A DNA stretch of 64,000 nucleotides from Bacillota bacterium (GCA_023406895.1 JAEXTV010000031.1:242298-306297); one strand, 5' to 3'. Positions 24,525 to 33,183 are shown, counted from the stretch's first letter. A program made the numbers and translations. The notes: generated by a model from the sequence alone, not told the origin.

Positions 24525-25718
24525 ATGTTAACGCGAAAAAACATTAAAAACGGTGATGAACTCTCGATACTCGGGTTTGGCTGCATGCGCTTTCCCATGA
24601 AGGGCAGAAGCATCGATGAAGACCAATCCATCGCGATGATCCGTGATGCCATCGCCAAAGGCGTGAATTACTTTGACACGGCGTATATCTATCACGGCGG
24701 TAAAAGCGAACAAATCCTCGGTAAAGCGCTGAACGGCGGGTACAGGAAAAAGGTTTATATCGCGACCAAACTGCCGCATTATATGGTGAGCAGCCTCAGC
24801 GGGGCAAAAAAAATATTTCAAAGCCAGCTGAACAAGCTTCAGACCGATTACATCGACTATTACCTGCTGCATATGCTGTCGGACAAGGCCGGGTATGAGC
24901 GAATGGTGAGGCTCGGGGTGATGGACTGGCTCGAGCAGCTCAAAAAAGACGGCGTCATCAGAAACTTAGGGTTCTCCTTTCATGGCGGCAAAAGCGACTT
25001 TGCCGAACTGGTGACGGCGTATCCGTGGGATTTCTGCCAGATACAATACAACTACCTCGATGAAAACAATCAGGCCACGAAGGACGGCCTTGTGCTCGCG
25101 CATTCGCTCGGGATGCCCGTGATGGTGATGGAGCCGCTGCGCGGCGGTAAGCTCGTCGACAGTTTGCCGCCCGATGTGCTCAGCGCGTTTCGTGATTATG
25201 ATGCGAAACGCACGCCGGCGGAATGGGCGCTGCGCTGGATTTGGAACCATCCGGAAGTCACGCTGCTGCTGTCCGGCATGAGCAGCGAAGATCAGCTCGA
25301 AGAGAATGTGCGCATCGCAGCCTCGGCGTACGCAGGGGCGCTCTTGCAGGAAGAACTGAATATCTTTGACCACGTGAAGGCCATTATTTTGAAAAAAACA
25401 AAGGTGCCTTGCACCGGCTGCAACTATTGCATGCCATGTCCGTCCGGCGTGAACATACCCGGATGTTTTTCCGTTTACAACGATAAATATCTTCTCGGCA
25501 AAAAAGGCTCGCGCATGAAGTACTTTCAGAATCTGGGGCTCGGTGCGAAGACGCCGAATTTTGCGTCGCTCTGTACAGAATGCGGAAAGTGCGAGCGCCA
25601 TTGCCCGCAGCGCATCGCGATTCGCAAAGAGCTCAAAACGGTCAAAAAGGAACTGGAAGGCCCTCTGTTTAAGCCGATGGTTTCCACAGTTAGAAAAGTG
25701 ATGAAGGTGAATAAGTAA
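24525..25718 (+). CDS. Aldo/keto reductase with C-terminal 4Fe-4S ferredoxin domain
   Basis: 397 residues. The (beta/alpha)8 reductase barrel covers about 1-285: LGFGCMRFP, the catalytic Asp and Tyr in YFDTAYIYHGGKSE, Lys in ATKLPHY, and the YYLLHML strand. Residues about 300-370 hold the ferredoxin-like tail with CTGCNYCMPCPSGVNIP and CTECGKCERHCPQR, enough cysteines for two clusters (one partly irregular). This fused type is widespread in Clostridia and probably exchanges electrons between ferredoxin and NAD(P)H-dependent carbonyl reduction; the physiological substrate is unknown. ATG 24525 is supported by AAAGG 8 bases upstream. Confidence 0.92.
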   Translation: MLTRKNIKNGDELSILGFGCMRFPMKGRSIDEDQSIAMIRDAIAKGVNYFDTAYIYHGGKSEQILGKALNGGYRKKVYIATKLPHYMVSSLSGAKKIFQSQLNKLQTDYIDYYLLHMLSDKAGYERMVRLGVMDWLEQLKKDGVIRNLGFSFHGGKSDFAELVTAYPWDFCQIQYNYLDENNQATKDGLVLAHSLGMPVMVMEPLRGGKLVDSLPPDVLSAFRDYDAKRTPAEWALRWIWNHPEVTLLLSGMSSEDQLEENVRIAASAYAGALLQEELNIFDHVKAIILKKTKVPCTGCNYCMPCPSGVNIPGCFSVYNDKYLLGKKGSRMKYFQNLGLGAKTPNFASLCTECGKCERHCPQRIAIRKELKTVKKELEGPLFKPMVSTVRKVMKVNK

Positions 25719-25826
25719 ACAGCAGATAGTTCCGGCTGTCGGGGCTGACAATGCAGGTTCCCTTGTCTTGCCTTTCATGCCGGGCGTGTGAAGTGATAAT
25801 CACCTGATGCGCGCACAGCGTGAGCA

Positions 25827-25835
25827 TGATATAAT
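25827..25835 (+). promoter_or_regulatory. Extended -10 promoter of tadA, very close to the start codon
   Basis: TGATATAAT (25827-25835) matches the extended -10 TGnTATAAT. The tadA ATG lies 6 bases after it, so transcription should begin at or next to the start codon. Confidence 0.5.
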
Positions 25836-25841
25836 CAAAGC

Positions 25842-26297
25842 ATGAACGATCATGAATTCTATATGACGGCAGCCATCGAAATGGCCAAAAAAGCCGCCGC
25901 AAAAGACGAAGTCCCTGTCGGTGCCGTGATGGTGCGCGGCGGAAAAATTATTGCATCCGCATGCAACCTGCGCGAAACGCGCAGGAGTCCGCTGGCTCAT
26001 GCCGAGCTGCTGGCCATCGACAAAGCGGCCAAACGCCTCAAAGGCTGGCGGCTGCCCGGCTGCACGCTGTATGTGACTTTGGAGCCGTGCCCCATGTGCG
26101 CCGGTGCCATTATCAATGCGCGCATCGAAACGGTGGTGTTTGGCGCTTACGACCCCAAGGGGGGCGCGATGGGTTCGCTTTATAATCTTGCCGAGGGCAA
26201 GCTCAATCATATGCCCATAACAGTGGGCGGCGTGATGCGAGATGAATGCGCGGCGCTGCTCACCACATACTTCAAAGCCAAGAGAACAAAGCCGTAA
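25842..26297 (+). CDS. tadA: tRNA-specific adenosine deaminase
   Basis: 151 residues. It deaminates A34 to inosine in tRNA-Arg(ACG), allowing one tRNA to read several Arg codons. The zinc site is HAE (in SPLAHAELLAI) and PCPMCAGA, with the conserved EVPVGAVMV and NARIETVVFGAYDPKGGA blocks. The N-terminus NDHEFYMTAAIEMAKKA fits the family, so ATG 25842 is right even though no Shine-Dalgarno is visible. A -10 box just upstream suggests a leaderless message. It stands alone. Confidence 0.95.
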   Translation: MNDHEFYMTAAIEMAKKAAAKDEVPVGAVMVRGGKIIASACNLRETRRSPLAHAELLAIDKAAKRLKGWRLPGCTLYVTLEPCPMCAGAIINARIETVVFGAYDPKGGAMGSLYNLAEGKLNHMPITVGGVMRDECAALLTTYFKAKRTKP

Positions 26298-26425
26298 GCA
26301 AAGACGCTTTTATTATTTTCGTCAAAACTAGTCAATATTCCACTTTTTTCGCGGCATCTCGTTTGTTTCACATGAATGTATTTCGTTTATAAATCAACTG
26401 TGATTTTTCCTTGGAGGCAACCACT

Positions 26426-27841
26426 GTGTATGTATTTGAACAGATGGAACATCCCGGATATCCTTTTGATCTTGAGCAGCCCGTCTATGGACAACCGGGA
26501 ATTTTTGATACAGCCGATGTCAATGAAAACACCATATATGCATTTGAAGCCGATTTTTCTGGCGGAGACATCATATTCACCGATCTTAAGTCAGCGCGCG
26601 AGAATAAGGCGCTGATTAACACGGTTATGGAGAATGTTCATCCCGAAGACGCGGCGGCAATACGCTCTGCTGTTTCGTTCATCTCCAGCTATGAACGGCG
26701 CACCTTTGAGCTGACAGTCAGATATATCTTTGAGGGTGACACGCGCTCATTTGAGGTGAAAGGGATGGCCGTTTCCCAGGATGGCAGGTCTTTTGCCATT
26801 GGTTACGCCTATGACTTGATTCTCAAGGAGAGCCTGAACAAACGCCTTGAATATCTGGAAACACATGATGCGCTCACCGGCCTAGCGAATGCTGCTGCGT
26901 TTGATTCATTTGCCAACGATTTCTTCAAGTTCGGCATGTATCCCCAAACGCTGATCGTGGCTAAAATTGACCGGTTCCATGAGATCAACAACTCTTTTGG
27001 TTACATTGCGGGCAATACGCTGATAAAAAACGTGGCAGAAGTGATTAAAGAGTGCTTTTTCGATGCCGAAATGATCGCGCGTATCGGCGGGGGAGAATAC
27101 TGCGCCGTCTATGCGGGCAAAAGCCAAATGGAAATTGATAACAAGATCAAGCAAACCCGCATGATGCTGCACGGCATGTATATGAATCTCGTCAAAACGG
27201 ATGTGATTTTTGGATATTCTTCGGCCGAGAAAGCTGTGAGCTTTTGCGATCTTTACCGTCAGGCGCTCAACAAGATGCGCAGGATCAGTGCTGTCCATAC
27301 CATACTCACCGAAAGCACTGTGATTGACAGCATGAACAGCATTATTGAAACCAAAGCGGCGTGGGGTAAACGGGCCGTGAGGCTCCAGAGCCTGTCGGCG
27401 CAGGTGGCGGTGATGCTCGGGTGCGGCGAGGAATGCGTGGAGGTCGTCAAGGTGCTCGCCAAAATCGCGGACATCGGCTTTATCGGCCTTAACGACAGCC
27501 TGATCAAGAACAGGCTGAGCTTAACCGGTGATGAGTATGACGCGTTTATGCAGCATGTGGACCATGGCAAGAAAATTATCGGCAAGATCGATGAGCTCAA
27601 AGATCTGCACGAGCTCTATAAAAGCATATTCAAACGCTATGATGAGCATCCGCACAGCAAGATACCGCTGCCGAGCCGAATTGTTGCGGGCGTGAGAGGG
27701 TTTGACGATATCGTGTCCGCGCGCGGGACGGGATGCCGCGATATCACAGAAAAATTCATGGAGATGAGAGGCAAGCAGTTCTGCCCCGAGGTGGTGGACG
27801 CGATAGCGGATGTGGCGTGCAGACATTACGCGCTTCGCTGA
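26426..27841 (+). CDS. PAS-GGDEF-HD-GYP-like signalling protein, degenerate in both catalytic domains
   Basis: 471 residues. Residues about 1-135 look like a PAS sensor; about 140-285 are a GGDEF domain opening with LEYLETHDALTGLANAAAF; about 300-470 resemble an HD-GYP domain. The GGDEF signature is GGGEY (about 221-225), lacking the acidic third residue needed for diguanylate cyclase activity. The HD-GYP part retains HVDHGKKI and a helix YDEHPHSKIPLPSRIVAG but lacks the HD pair and GYP motif. It is thus probably a c-di-GMP-related receptor or scaffold rather than an enzyme. Start: GTG 26426, 8 bases after GGAGG; the upstream TTG at 26411 overlaps that site. Confidence 0.75.
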   Translation: MYVFEQMEHPGYPFDLEQPVYGQPGIFDTADVNENTIYAFEADFSGGDIIFTDLKSARENKALINTVMENVHPEDAAAIRSAVSFISSYERRTFELTVRYIFEGDTRSFEVKGMAVSQDGRSFAIGYAYDLILKESLNKRLEYLETHDALTGLANAAAFDSFANDFFKFGMYPQTLIVAKIDRFHEINNSFGYIAGNTLIKNVAEVIKECFFDAEMIARIGGGEYCAVYAGKSQMEIDNKIKQTRMMLHGMYMNLVKTDVIFGYSSAEKAVSFCDLYRQALNKMRRISAVHTILTESTVIDSMNSIIETKAAWGKRAVRLQSLSAQVAVMLGCGEECVEVVKVLAKIADIGFIGLNDSLIKNRLSLTGDEYDAFMQHVDHGKKIIGKIDELKDLHELYKSIFKRYDEHPHSKIPLPSRIVAGVRGFDDIVSARGTGCRDITEKFMEMRGKQFCPEVVDAIADVACRHYALR

Positions 27842-27856
27842 AAAAGGATAAGTGAC

Positions 27857-27878
27857 AAAGCACAAGAAAGAGTGCTTT
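27857..27878 (+). terminator. Weak hairpin after the GGDEF-like gene
   Basis: AAAGCAC pairs with GTGCTTT around an 8-base loop, 16 bases after the stop. There is no T run beyond CTTT, so termination would be weak. Confidence 0.35.
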
Positions 27879-27988
27879 GAGACTGTCAATAAAACCTATA
27901 AAGCTTCACTCAGCCGCTAAGCAGCGACAGGTCGTTTTGTTGAGCAGACCAAAAGTGAGCAAATGCAATCAAAGATGCTCGCACCATT

Positions 27989-28153
27989 GCCTCCCTCTAG
28001 AGGGAGGTGGCACGAAGTGCCGGAGGGAGTAATCGGTTTTAAGTCGTTTTCGTTCCAGTCACCTATGGGTGATAGACTCCACTCCGCCTTTGGCTGCCGA
28101 GATTGTGACAAGTGTCATTCCGATGGAGCGTGAGCGGAAGAGGAATCCCACGG
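27989..28153. repeat. R1-like and R3-like dispersed repeats
   Basis: CCTCCCTCTAGAGGGAGG, GTGGCACGAAGTGCCGGAGGG and CCAGTCACCTATGGGTGATAG (27989-28082) are R1-type. GTCATTCCGATGGAGCGTGAGC, then GGAAGAGGAATCCCA (28113-28153) is R3-type. No gene is seen in 27879-28480. Confidence 0.7.
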
Positions 28154-28239
28154 CTGAGAGCATAAACACATGGATCATTCCGCATCGTCGTCGCTTTGCA
28201 TCTCACTGTGGAGCGGATTGTATGATTAATTGCGTTGTG

Positions 28240-28266
28240 AAAGCACTTAAACAAGTGCTTTTTTTG
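28240..28266 (+). terminator. Strong hairpin terminator with no adjacent gene
   Basis: AAAGCACTT (28240-28248) pairs with AAGTGCTTT (28253-28261), followed by seven T residues. It lies 400 bases past the GGDEF-like gene and may terminate its read-through transcript or an unannotated RNA. Confidence 0.75.
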
Positions 28267-28488
28267 TAAGATTAACATGATAGATTTAACCATTGCTAAA
28301 AAAAGGAGCTTCGATACAAAGAAAACATCATATCAAATTATACAAAAAACATCATTCTGATCTCAATAGAATACACTGCTCGTACAACGTTATTTAGATC
28401 CCAATAAAAACTCCAAGGTTCTCATTTCAGGTTTATCTATTCGGACTAACAGAAGTGATGAGAACATGTTATTTTCGTTTCGGCAAAT

Positions 28489-28520
28489 AAAAAAGCCTGG
28501 CGAGCTGATGCCCGTCAGGC
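28489..28520 (-). terminator. Terminator of the bactofilin operon
   Basis: On the minus strand GCCTG and CAGGC, with partial inner pairing, are followed by six T residues, 13 bases after the bactofilin stop. Confidence 0.7.
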
Positions 28521-28533
28521 CTTAAATCGTTTG

Positions 28534-29001
28534 TTATGCCGTCTTTTCAGTCGGCTCCGCTTGAGGCTCTACCACGGCTTTTTCTTTCTTCTTAACGTCG
28601 TGCTTTTTCTCCTCGACAGGGGCGCTCAGCACCGGCTGATCCTTACCATCGGTGATGGTGCATTTGCCCTTGTAATACGCGCCGTTTTCAATCGCAAAGC
28701 TGGATGCGACCAGATCGCCGGTCAGCTTCGATCCGCTCAACATCTGCACAGCGCCCGATGCGGTCAAATTGCCGTTGATTCTGCCCGCGATGTTCACATT
28801 AATTGCGCTCACACTGCCATCAACCGCGCCGTCCACGCCGATTGTGATATCGCCGCCCGCCTTGACGTTGCCTTTCACGGTGCCGTCCACGCGTACGCCG
28901 CCCAATGTGTCAATATTGCCGGCAAACGTTGTTCCAGACGGAATGCTCGCATCCGGCAGATTCTTCATTATACGGGGCGGTTCATTTTTTATTTTCGCCA
29001 T
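28534..29001 (-). CDS. Bactofilin (polymer-forming cytoskeletal protein)
   Basis: 155 residues. The central right-handed beta-helix (about 20-115) shows the regular G-x-hydrophobic repeats of the bactofilin fold: DTLGGVRVDGTVKGNVKAGG, ITIGVDGAVDGSVSA, INVNIAGRINGNL, LSGSKLTGDLVA. Flanking tails are Pro/Lys/Glu rich and disordered. Bactofilins polymerise without nucleotide on the inner membrane face and position cell-wall enzymes or shape modules. ATG 29001 has AAAGGAG 8 bases upstream; a GTG at 29010 is too close to it. The upstream gene, 17 bases away, encodes a membrane-anchored outside domain, a plausible partner. Confidence 0.9.
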   Translation of the reverse strand: MAKIKNEPPRIMKNLPDASIPSGTTFAGNIDTLGGVRVDGTVKGNVKAGGDITIGVDGAVDGSVSAINVNIAGRINGNLTASGAVQMLSGSKLTGDLVASSFAIENGAYYKGKCTITDGKDQPVLSAPVEEKKHDVKKKEKAVVEPQAEPTEKTA

Positions 29002-29018
29002 TTTTCGCACTCCTTTAA

Positions 29019-29915
29019 TTAGTATACATTGGTTTTCAAATACTCTTCAAGCTTGTCCGCGTTTGTAAACGCTTTTAAAACCATCGCCTGATGTCTCGGG
29101 CATTCTTTCCCGGTTTCGTGAACCTTGCTGCGAAAAAAATGAATGCAGAAATGGCCGGGAAAATTGTTGTCGGATGACGGATCTGCCATATGCGGCATGC
29201 AGTGTATCGATGCGGCAATGTAACGGTCACCGATCTTGACCCAGACCGCATGCCGATCCCACGACCATTTGCCTCCGGCGATCTTCTTTAAAACTGCCGT
29301 ATCGTCAGCAGTCAGAGGATCACTGTCGCCGTGGTATTCGCCGCCGAAGCGGCGTGCCTGAAACGAAAGCCCGGTATCCACATCGATCACGGTCACTTGC
29401 GTGCCTTTGGGGAAAACTTCCGTTCCGCCGCCGTTGAACCAGTCGATCAGTTCCACATGTCCGTTGATATCACCGTTATGATATTCGATGCTCTCAACGA
29501 CGGGGGCCGCATCCACTGTCAGCCAGGGATCCGATAAGCGTTCGGATTCCTGCGTGTCATCGTCCGCAATTTCATCATACCCCAATGCAGGCATGTCCTC
29601 ACCGCTCAAGGACGGCGCTTCAAACGTTTGTACAGAGGCCGTTGCAGCCGGTAAAATGAGGCTGTCCATGGCCGACGCAAGCACGATACCTTGTTTTTCT
29701 TCCCGTTCACCAATTTCAGCGCTGAGCTTGTCCACCGCAAGATAAGCGCTGATTCCCGCATAGGCGCTGATGCCTATCACGGCAACCAAGATAAAAATTA
29801 AAGCATACAGGAAGACTTTTCGCACCACGATACAAACAGGTGTTTTCCGCGCGACATCCTTGGTGCTGATGGTGATGCATACTTTAGCTGCGAATGGGTT
29901 AACCCGTGTTTTCAT
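29019..29915 (-). CDS. Membrane-anchored protein with extracytoplasmic domain carrying conserved His/Cys motif
   Basis: 298 residues. A basic N-terminal tail of about 32 residues is followed by one membrane helix (about 33-56, VFLYALIFILVAVIGISAYA). A spacer (60-130) and a C-terminal domain (about 150-285) should lie outside. The domain contains DWFNGGGTEVFPKGTQVTV, DTGLSFQARRFGG, PLTADDTAVLKKI, KWSWDRHAVWV and the motif NNFPGHFCIHFFRS. I recall the same domain in clostridial peptidoglycan-binding and SH3-type proteins. The GHxCIHF motif recalls L,D-transpeptidase active sites, but that is inference. ATG 29915 has AGGTGG 9 bases upstream. It is transcribed before bactofilin and probably partners it in wall-associated work. 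Confidence 0.75.
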   Translation of the reverse strand: MKTRVNPFAAKVCITISTKDVARKTPVCIVVRKVFLYALIFILVAVIGISAYAGISAYLAVDKLSAEIGEREEKQGIVLASAMDSLILPAATASVQTFEAPSLSGEDMPALGYDEIADDDTQESERLSDPWLTVDAAPVVESIEYHNGDINGHVELIDWFNGGGTEVFPKGTQVTVIDVDTGLSFQARRFGGEYHGDSDPLTADDTAVLKKIAGGKWSWDRHAVWVKIGDRYIAASIHCMPHMADPSSDNNFPGHFCIHFFRSKVHETGKECPRHQAMVLKAFTNADKLEEYLKTNVY

Positions 29916-30013
29916 TATACGCAACCACCTTTTTTTTAGTTTTTATACTATTTAATACCCTTCCTGTGTTTAAGTGAAACAGTTTTTTGCATATCAAGCG
30001 GTTGTTTGGGCTC

Positions 30014-30829
30014 TCACACACCGCAAAAGAAGGCTTTTGCCTGCGAAAAGTTCTCAAGAAGCTCATGAAGGCTCTGATAATTGTGACTGTAAACTTCAAG
30101 AATTAAAGACTCGTTATAACCGATTTTCAACAGCTGCGCTTTGATATCGTGAAAATTGACGTTTCCGTGGAACGGCAGCACCGGCACACATCCAACCTTA
30201 TCGTCCCGCCGGACATCGCAGATATGAACGTTGCTGAGACGTCCTTGAGCTTGCTGCAAATAGTCTGCAGGGGAAAAGCCGGACTGAACTGCCTGCTTCA
30301 AATCAAAAGTGAACCAGAGAGAATTTGGGCTAAGCAAAGGTTGCAGCTTTTGCGGAAAATCAGGTGATGCATACCAACACCAGTGCACGTTTTCCCAGGA
30401 CAGCCGGATGCCATACTGAATCGCCAAATCGGCGAGCGGCTGTGTCTTTTCCGCGATGTATTCGTAATTCAGCACAAGCTGGCGTGCCCGCTTGACATTC
30501 GCGGGGCCATGGAACACATAGCTGCGCGCACCGAGCGTCGCGCCCGCTTCAAGCACCTGACGGTAAATGCCGAGCGCCTCAAGACGCGCACGCTCGTGGA
30601 CCGAGAAAAGCTGCGGCTCAAATTGAAGGGAAAAGGCATGAACGGAGTTCACTGTGATGCCCCAGAACTCGGCGCGACGTTTCAAGTCGTTCACGTAGTC
30701 CTTTTGGTATTCCGCCATACAGCTGAAAAACACCTCAACGCATGTGACCCCCATTTTGCCCATCAGGTCAATCGCATCTTCGTTGTATACATTTGGGAAA
30801 AAACACGCCGTTGACATTCCGAATACCAT
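30014..30829 (-). CDS. Sugar phosphate isomerase/epimerase (AP-endonuclease-2-type TIM barrel)
   Basis: 271 residues. The family pattern is visible: ACVEVF-like opening (MGVTCVEVFFS), SVHAFSLQFEP, YVFHGPANVKRA, LSWENVHWCW, WFTFDLKQAVQSG, NVHICDVRRDD and ESLILEVYSH. Acidic and His residues at strand ends (E in SWENVH, D in FDLKQA, H in NVHICD, E in ILEVYS) form the metal site of xylose-isomerase-like epimerases. The substrate is unknown. ATG 30829 lies just after GGAGGG. No sugar-transport or kinase neighbour helps to assign it. Confidence 0.85.
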   Translation of the reverse strand: MVFGMSTACFFPNVYNEDAIDLMGKMGVTCVEVFFSCMAEYQKDYVNDLKRRAEFWGITVNSVHAFSLQFEPQLFSVHERARLEALGIYRQVLEAGATLGARSYVFHGPANVKRARQLVLNYEYIAEKTQPLADLAIQYGIRLSWENVHWCWYASPDFPQKLQPLLSPNSLWFTFDLKQAVQSGFSPADYLQQAQGRLSNVHICDVRRDDKVGCVPVLPFHGNVNFHDIKAQLLKIGYNESLILEVYSHNYQSLHELLENFSQAKAFFCGV

Positions 30830-30989
30830 ACTGCCCTCCACAGTCATTATATCAAAAACCGTGATAATGTTCTTATAAAATTCAAAAAATCAAGAAATAA
30901 TACAAAGGGAATCAATTTAGATAATCGAATATATATAATATGATATATCCGGCATTGAAAAAAACGCTTAACTAAAGGGAGCCCGAATC

Positions 30990-32633
30990 ATGAAAAAAAT
31001 TGTGATTATCGGCGGCATCGCGGGAGGCATCAGCGCAGCGACGCGGCTGCGCAGGCTCGATAAAGATGCCGACATTACCGTATTTGAAAAAAATGAGCAT
31101 GTGGCTTTTTCAAGCAGCGCGCTGCCTTACTGCATCGGCGGTTCGGTCAGCGTCAAAGATATCGCTGACATGTCGGCCCAGCAGCAGCTGACGCTGCGGT
31201 ATGGCATTGATGTGCGGTGCCGAAGCGAAGTGACGGCGGTTGACAGATACGCCAAAACCGTCACTGTCCGTGATGAGAATGAGGGAAAGACGTACAGTAC
31301 GCCATATGATAAGATCATTATCGCAACCGGCACGAAACCGGTGCGCCCCGATGTTCCGGGGCTGGATTTGGCAGGAGTATTTGCGCTCAAAGATATGAGC
31401 GATTTGGCGGCAGTGACCGCCCATATTGATGCTTTTCATGTGAGACGCGCGGCTGTGGTGGGCGGCGGGAGCGTCGGCCTTGAGATTGCCGAGAACCTCG
31501 CCTCACGCGGTATCAAAACGTGCGTCATTGAAAAAAACAGCCATGCGCTTCCGGCCTTCGATAACGATATGGCGCATTTTGCAAGGCGGGCGCTTGAAGA
31601 CAACAGCGTGGCGCTGATCACGAACGCTTCCGTGCTGCAATGCGAAAGAGCGGAAGAAGGCATCAGGCTGTCACTCTCGGGAGATAAGTCGCTCTTTGCG
31701 GATATCGTGATCCTTTGCGCAGGCACGGAGCCCGAAACCGCGCTTGCCAAGGCGGCAGGGCTCGGTATCGGCATTACGGGCGGCATCATTGCGGATGAAC
31801 GCTTACAAACCACCGATAAAGACATCTATGCCGTCGGCGACGTGGTGGAACTTGAATCGGTTTTCGGAGGAAAGGTGGTGCTCTGTGAGGCCAGAACGGC
31901 CATCCGTCAGGGGCGAATTGCCGCAGATAACATTTGCGGAATCGGGTCACGATTCAAACAGGTGCTCGGTGTGTCTGTGGTCAAAGTATTCGACGCGCAT
32001 ATGGCGAGCGCCGGGCTCACGGAAGCAGCGCTGAAAGACAAGCAGATCAGGTATGAAAAGATATACGTCAGCGGTGCATCAAGAGAACCCTACTTCCCGG
32101 GCGCCAAAACGGTTTGGCTGAAGCTGCTTTTTGAGAAAAAAACGGGACGGCTGTTCGGGGCACAGATTGTGGGCGAAGAAGGGGTGGACAAACGTATTGA
32201 TGTGCTGGCGGCAGCGATGCGCGCCGGGGTCACGGCGGATAAGCTCAGCGATCTGGAGCTTGCGTATGCGCCGTCCTTCGGGCCGGTGACGGATATTGTG
32301 ACGATGGCGGGATTTATCGCAGCGGATGTGCTGGGAGGGCTCAGCCATGTGGTGCACTGGCATGATATCAAGACGCTTAAAAGTACCGTGCTGCTTGATG
32401 TCCGCACACAAAAGGAGTGGGATGCGGGCACCATTCCGGGATCGGTGCACATACCGCTCGAAGAGCTTAAAGCACGCATAGACGAACTGCCCAAAAGCAA
32501 ACAAATCGTTGTTTTCTGCCGCAGCGGGAAACGCTCGTACACGGCGGAACGCATGCTGAAAAACGCGGGGTATAAAGCAAAGAATTTGAGCGGCGGGTAT
32601 GCTCTGTACGAAATATTCAACAGGAAGGGTTAA
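30990..32633 (+). CDS. CoA-disulfide-reductase-like flavoprotein fused to rhodanese; active-site Cys replaced by Ser
   Basis: 547 residues. FAD-binding GGIAGGISAATRLRRL opens the protein, the NAD(P)H site is VVGGGSVGLEIAENL (about 155-170), and YAVGDVVE is the second FAD contact. Residues about 455-545 form a rhodanese domain with VVFCRSGKRSYT (Cys about 510). In CoA-disulfide/polysulfide reductases and NADH oxidases the redox Cys sits at position 43 in FANCGLPY; here the same position reads FSSSALPY, so Ser43 replaces it, while a Cys occurs five residues later. The rhodanese Cys is intact. Related enzymes handle CoA persulfide and polysulfide. AGGGAG precedes the start. An ArsR regulator follows 1 base after the stop. 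Confidence 0.88.
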   Translation: MKKIVIIGGIAGGISAATRLRRLDKDADITVFEKNEHVAFSSSALPYCIGGSVSVKDIADMSAQQQLTLRYGIDVRCRSEVTAVDRYAKTVTVRDENEGKTYSTPYDKIIIATGTKPVRPDVPGLDLAGVFALKDMSDLAAVTAHIDAFHVRRAAVVGGGSVGLEIAENLASRGIKTCVIEKNSHALPAFDNDMAHFARRALEDNSVALITNASVLQCERAEEGIRLSLSGDKSLFADIVILCAGTEPETALAKAAGLGIGITGGIIADERLQTTDKDIYAVGDVVELESVFGGKVVLCEARTAIRQGRIAADNICGIGSRFKQVLGVSVVKVFDAHMASAGLTEAALKDKQIRYEKIYVSGASREPYFPGAKTVWLKLLFEKKTGRLFGAQIVGEEGVDKRIDVLAAAMRAGVTADKLSDLELAYAPSFGPVTDIVTMAGFIAADVLGGLSHVVHWHDIKTLKSTVLLDVRTQKEWDAGTIPGSVHIPLEELKARIDELPKSKQIVVFCRSGKRSYTAERMLKNAGYKAKNLSGGYALYEIFNRKG

Positions 32634-32634
32634 A

Positions 32635-32904
32635 ATGGATCTCACGAAATATGAAGCGCTTGCAGCCAAGCTGCGCGTGCTCGGCCATCCGATTCGGCTT
32701 TGTATCGTCAACGGACTTTCAAAAAAAGGCTGCCACGTCAAGCAGATATGCGAGACGCTCGGCATTCCGCAGCCGGTGATATCGCTGCATTTAAGCAAGC
32801 TTAAAGCGGCGGGCATTGTGGACAGCGAGCGGCAGGGAAGTTGCGTGTGTTACCATGTGATTGACAAAGCGACGATACAGCTGCTCGAGCTGCTGCCCAA
32901 ATAA
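32635..32904 (+). CDS. ArsR-family regulator, cysteine-rich, linked to the persulfide enzyme
   Basis: 89 residues: a winged helix with LRVLGHPIRLCIVNGLSKKG, CHVKQICETLGIPQPVISLH, LSKLKAAGIVDSERQG. It has five cysteines (23, 33, 39, 70, 72). Some ArsR proteins (SqrR/BigR type) sense sulfane sulfur through paired cysteines; spacing here differs, so persulfide sensing is an inference from context. It starts 1 base after the flavoprotein-rhodanese gene with AGGAAGGG as ribosome site, so the two are co-expressed. Metal sensing remains possible. Confidence 0.88.
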   Translation: MDLTKYEALAAKLRVLGHPIRLCIVNGLSKKGCHVKQICETLGIPQPVISLHLSKLKAAGIVDSERQGSCVCYHVIDKATIQLLELLPK

Positions 32905-32934
32905 AAATGCACATAAGCCGATCGCATTGTATCA

Positions 32935-33050
32935 TTGCGATGGAAAGTCATTCATCTGGTCATCCAGTCCACTATGTGGTCACTTTGCAATGCCCGCTCA
33001 CTGCGACAGCGGAAAGAATGACCGCTGACCTGTCTTTTTCGTTTGTTTAG
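32935..33050. repeat. Dispersed repeat, family R4 (minus orientation)
   Basis: The minus strand reads AAACGAAAA..AGCGGTCATTCTTTCC..GCAGTGAGCGGG..AAAGTGACC..AGTGGACTGGATGACC..GACTTTCCATCGCAATGA. The plus strand at 52774-52903 follows the same order of blocks. This fills most of the gap before the next gene. Confidence 0.6.
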
Positions 33051-33183
33051 GAATCTGTTTGCAGACCTGATCTGTTATTTGGTGGGATGATAGCCTGATG
33101 TGCTGCATTTCAAAGCAAAGATATAAGTTGATCGATAACGGATGACCACTTAAACGGTCAGAATGGTATTGAGGAGGTTACAT

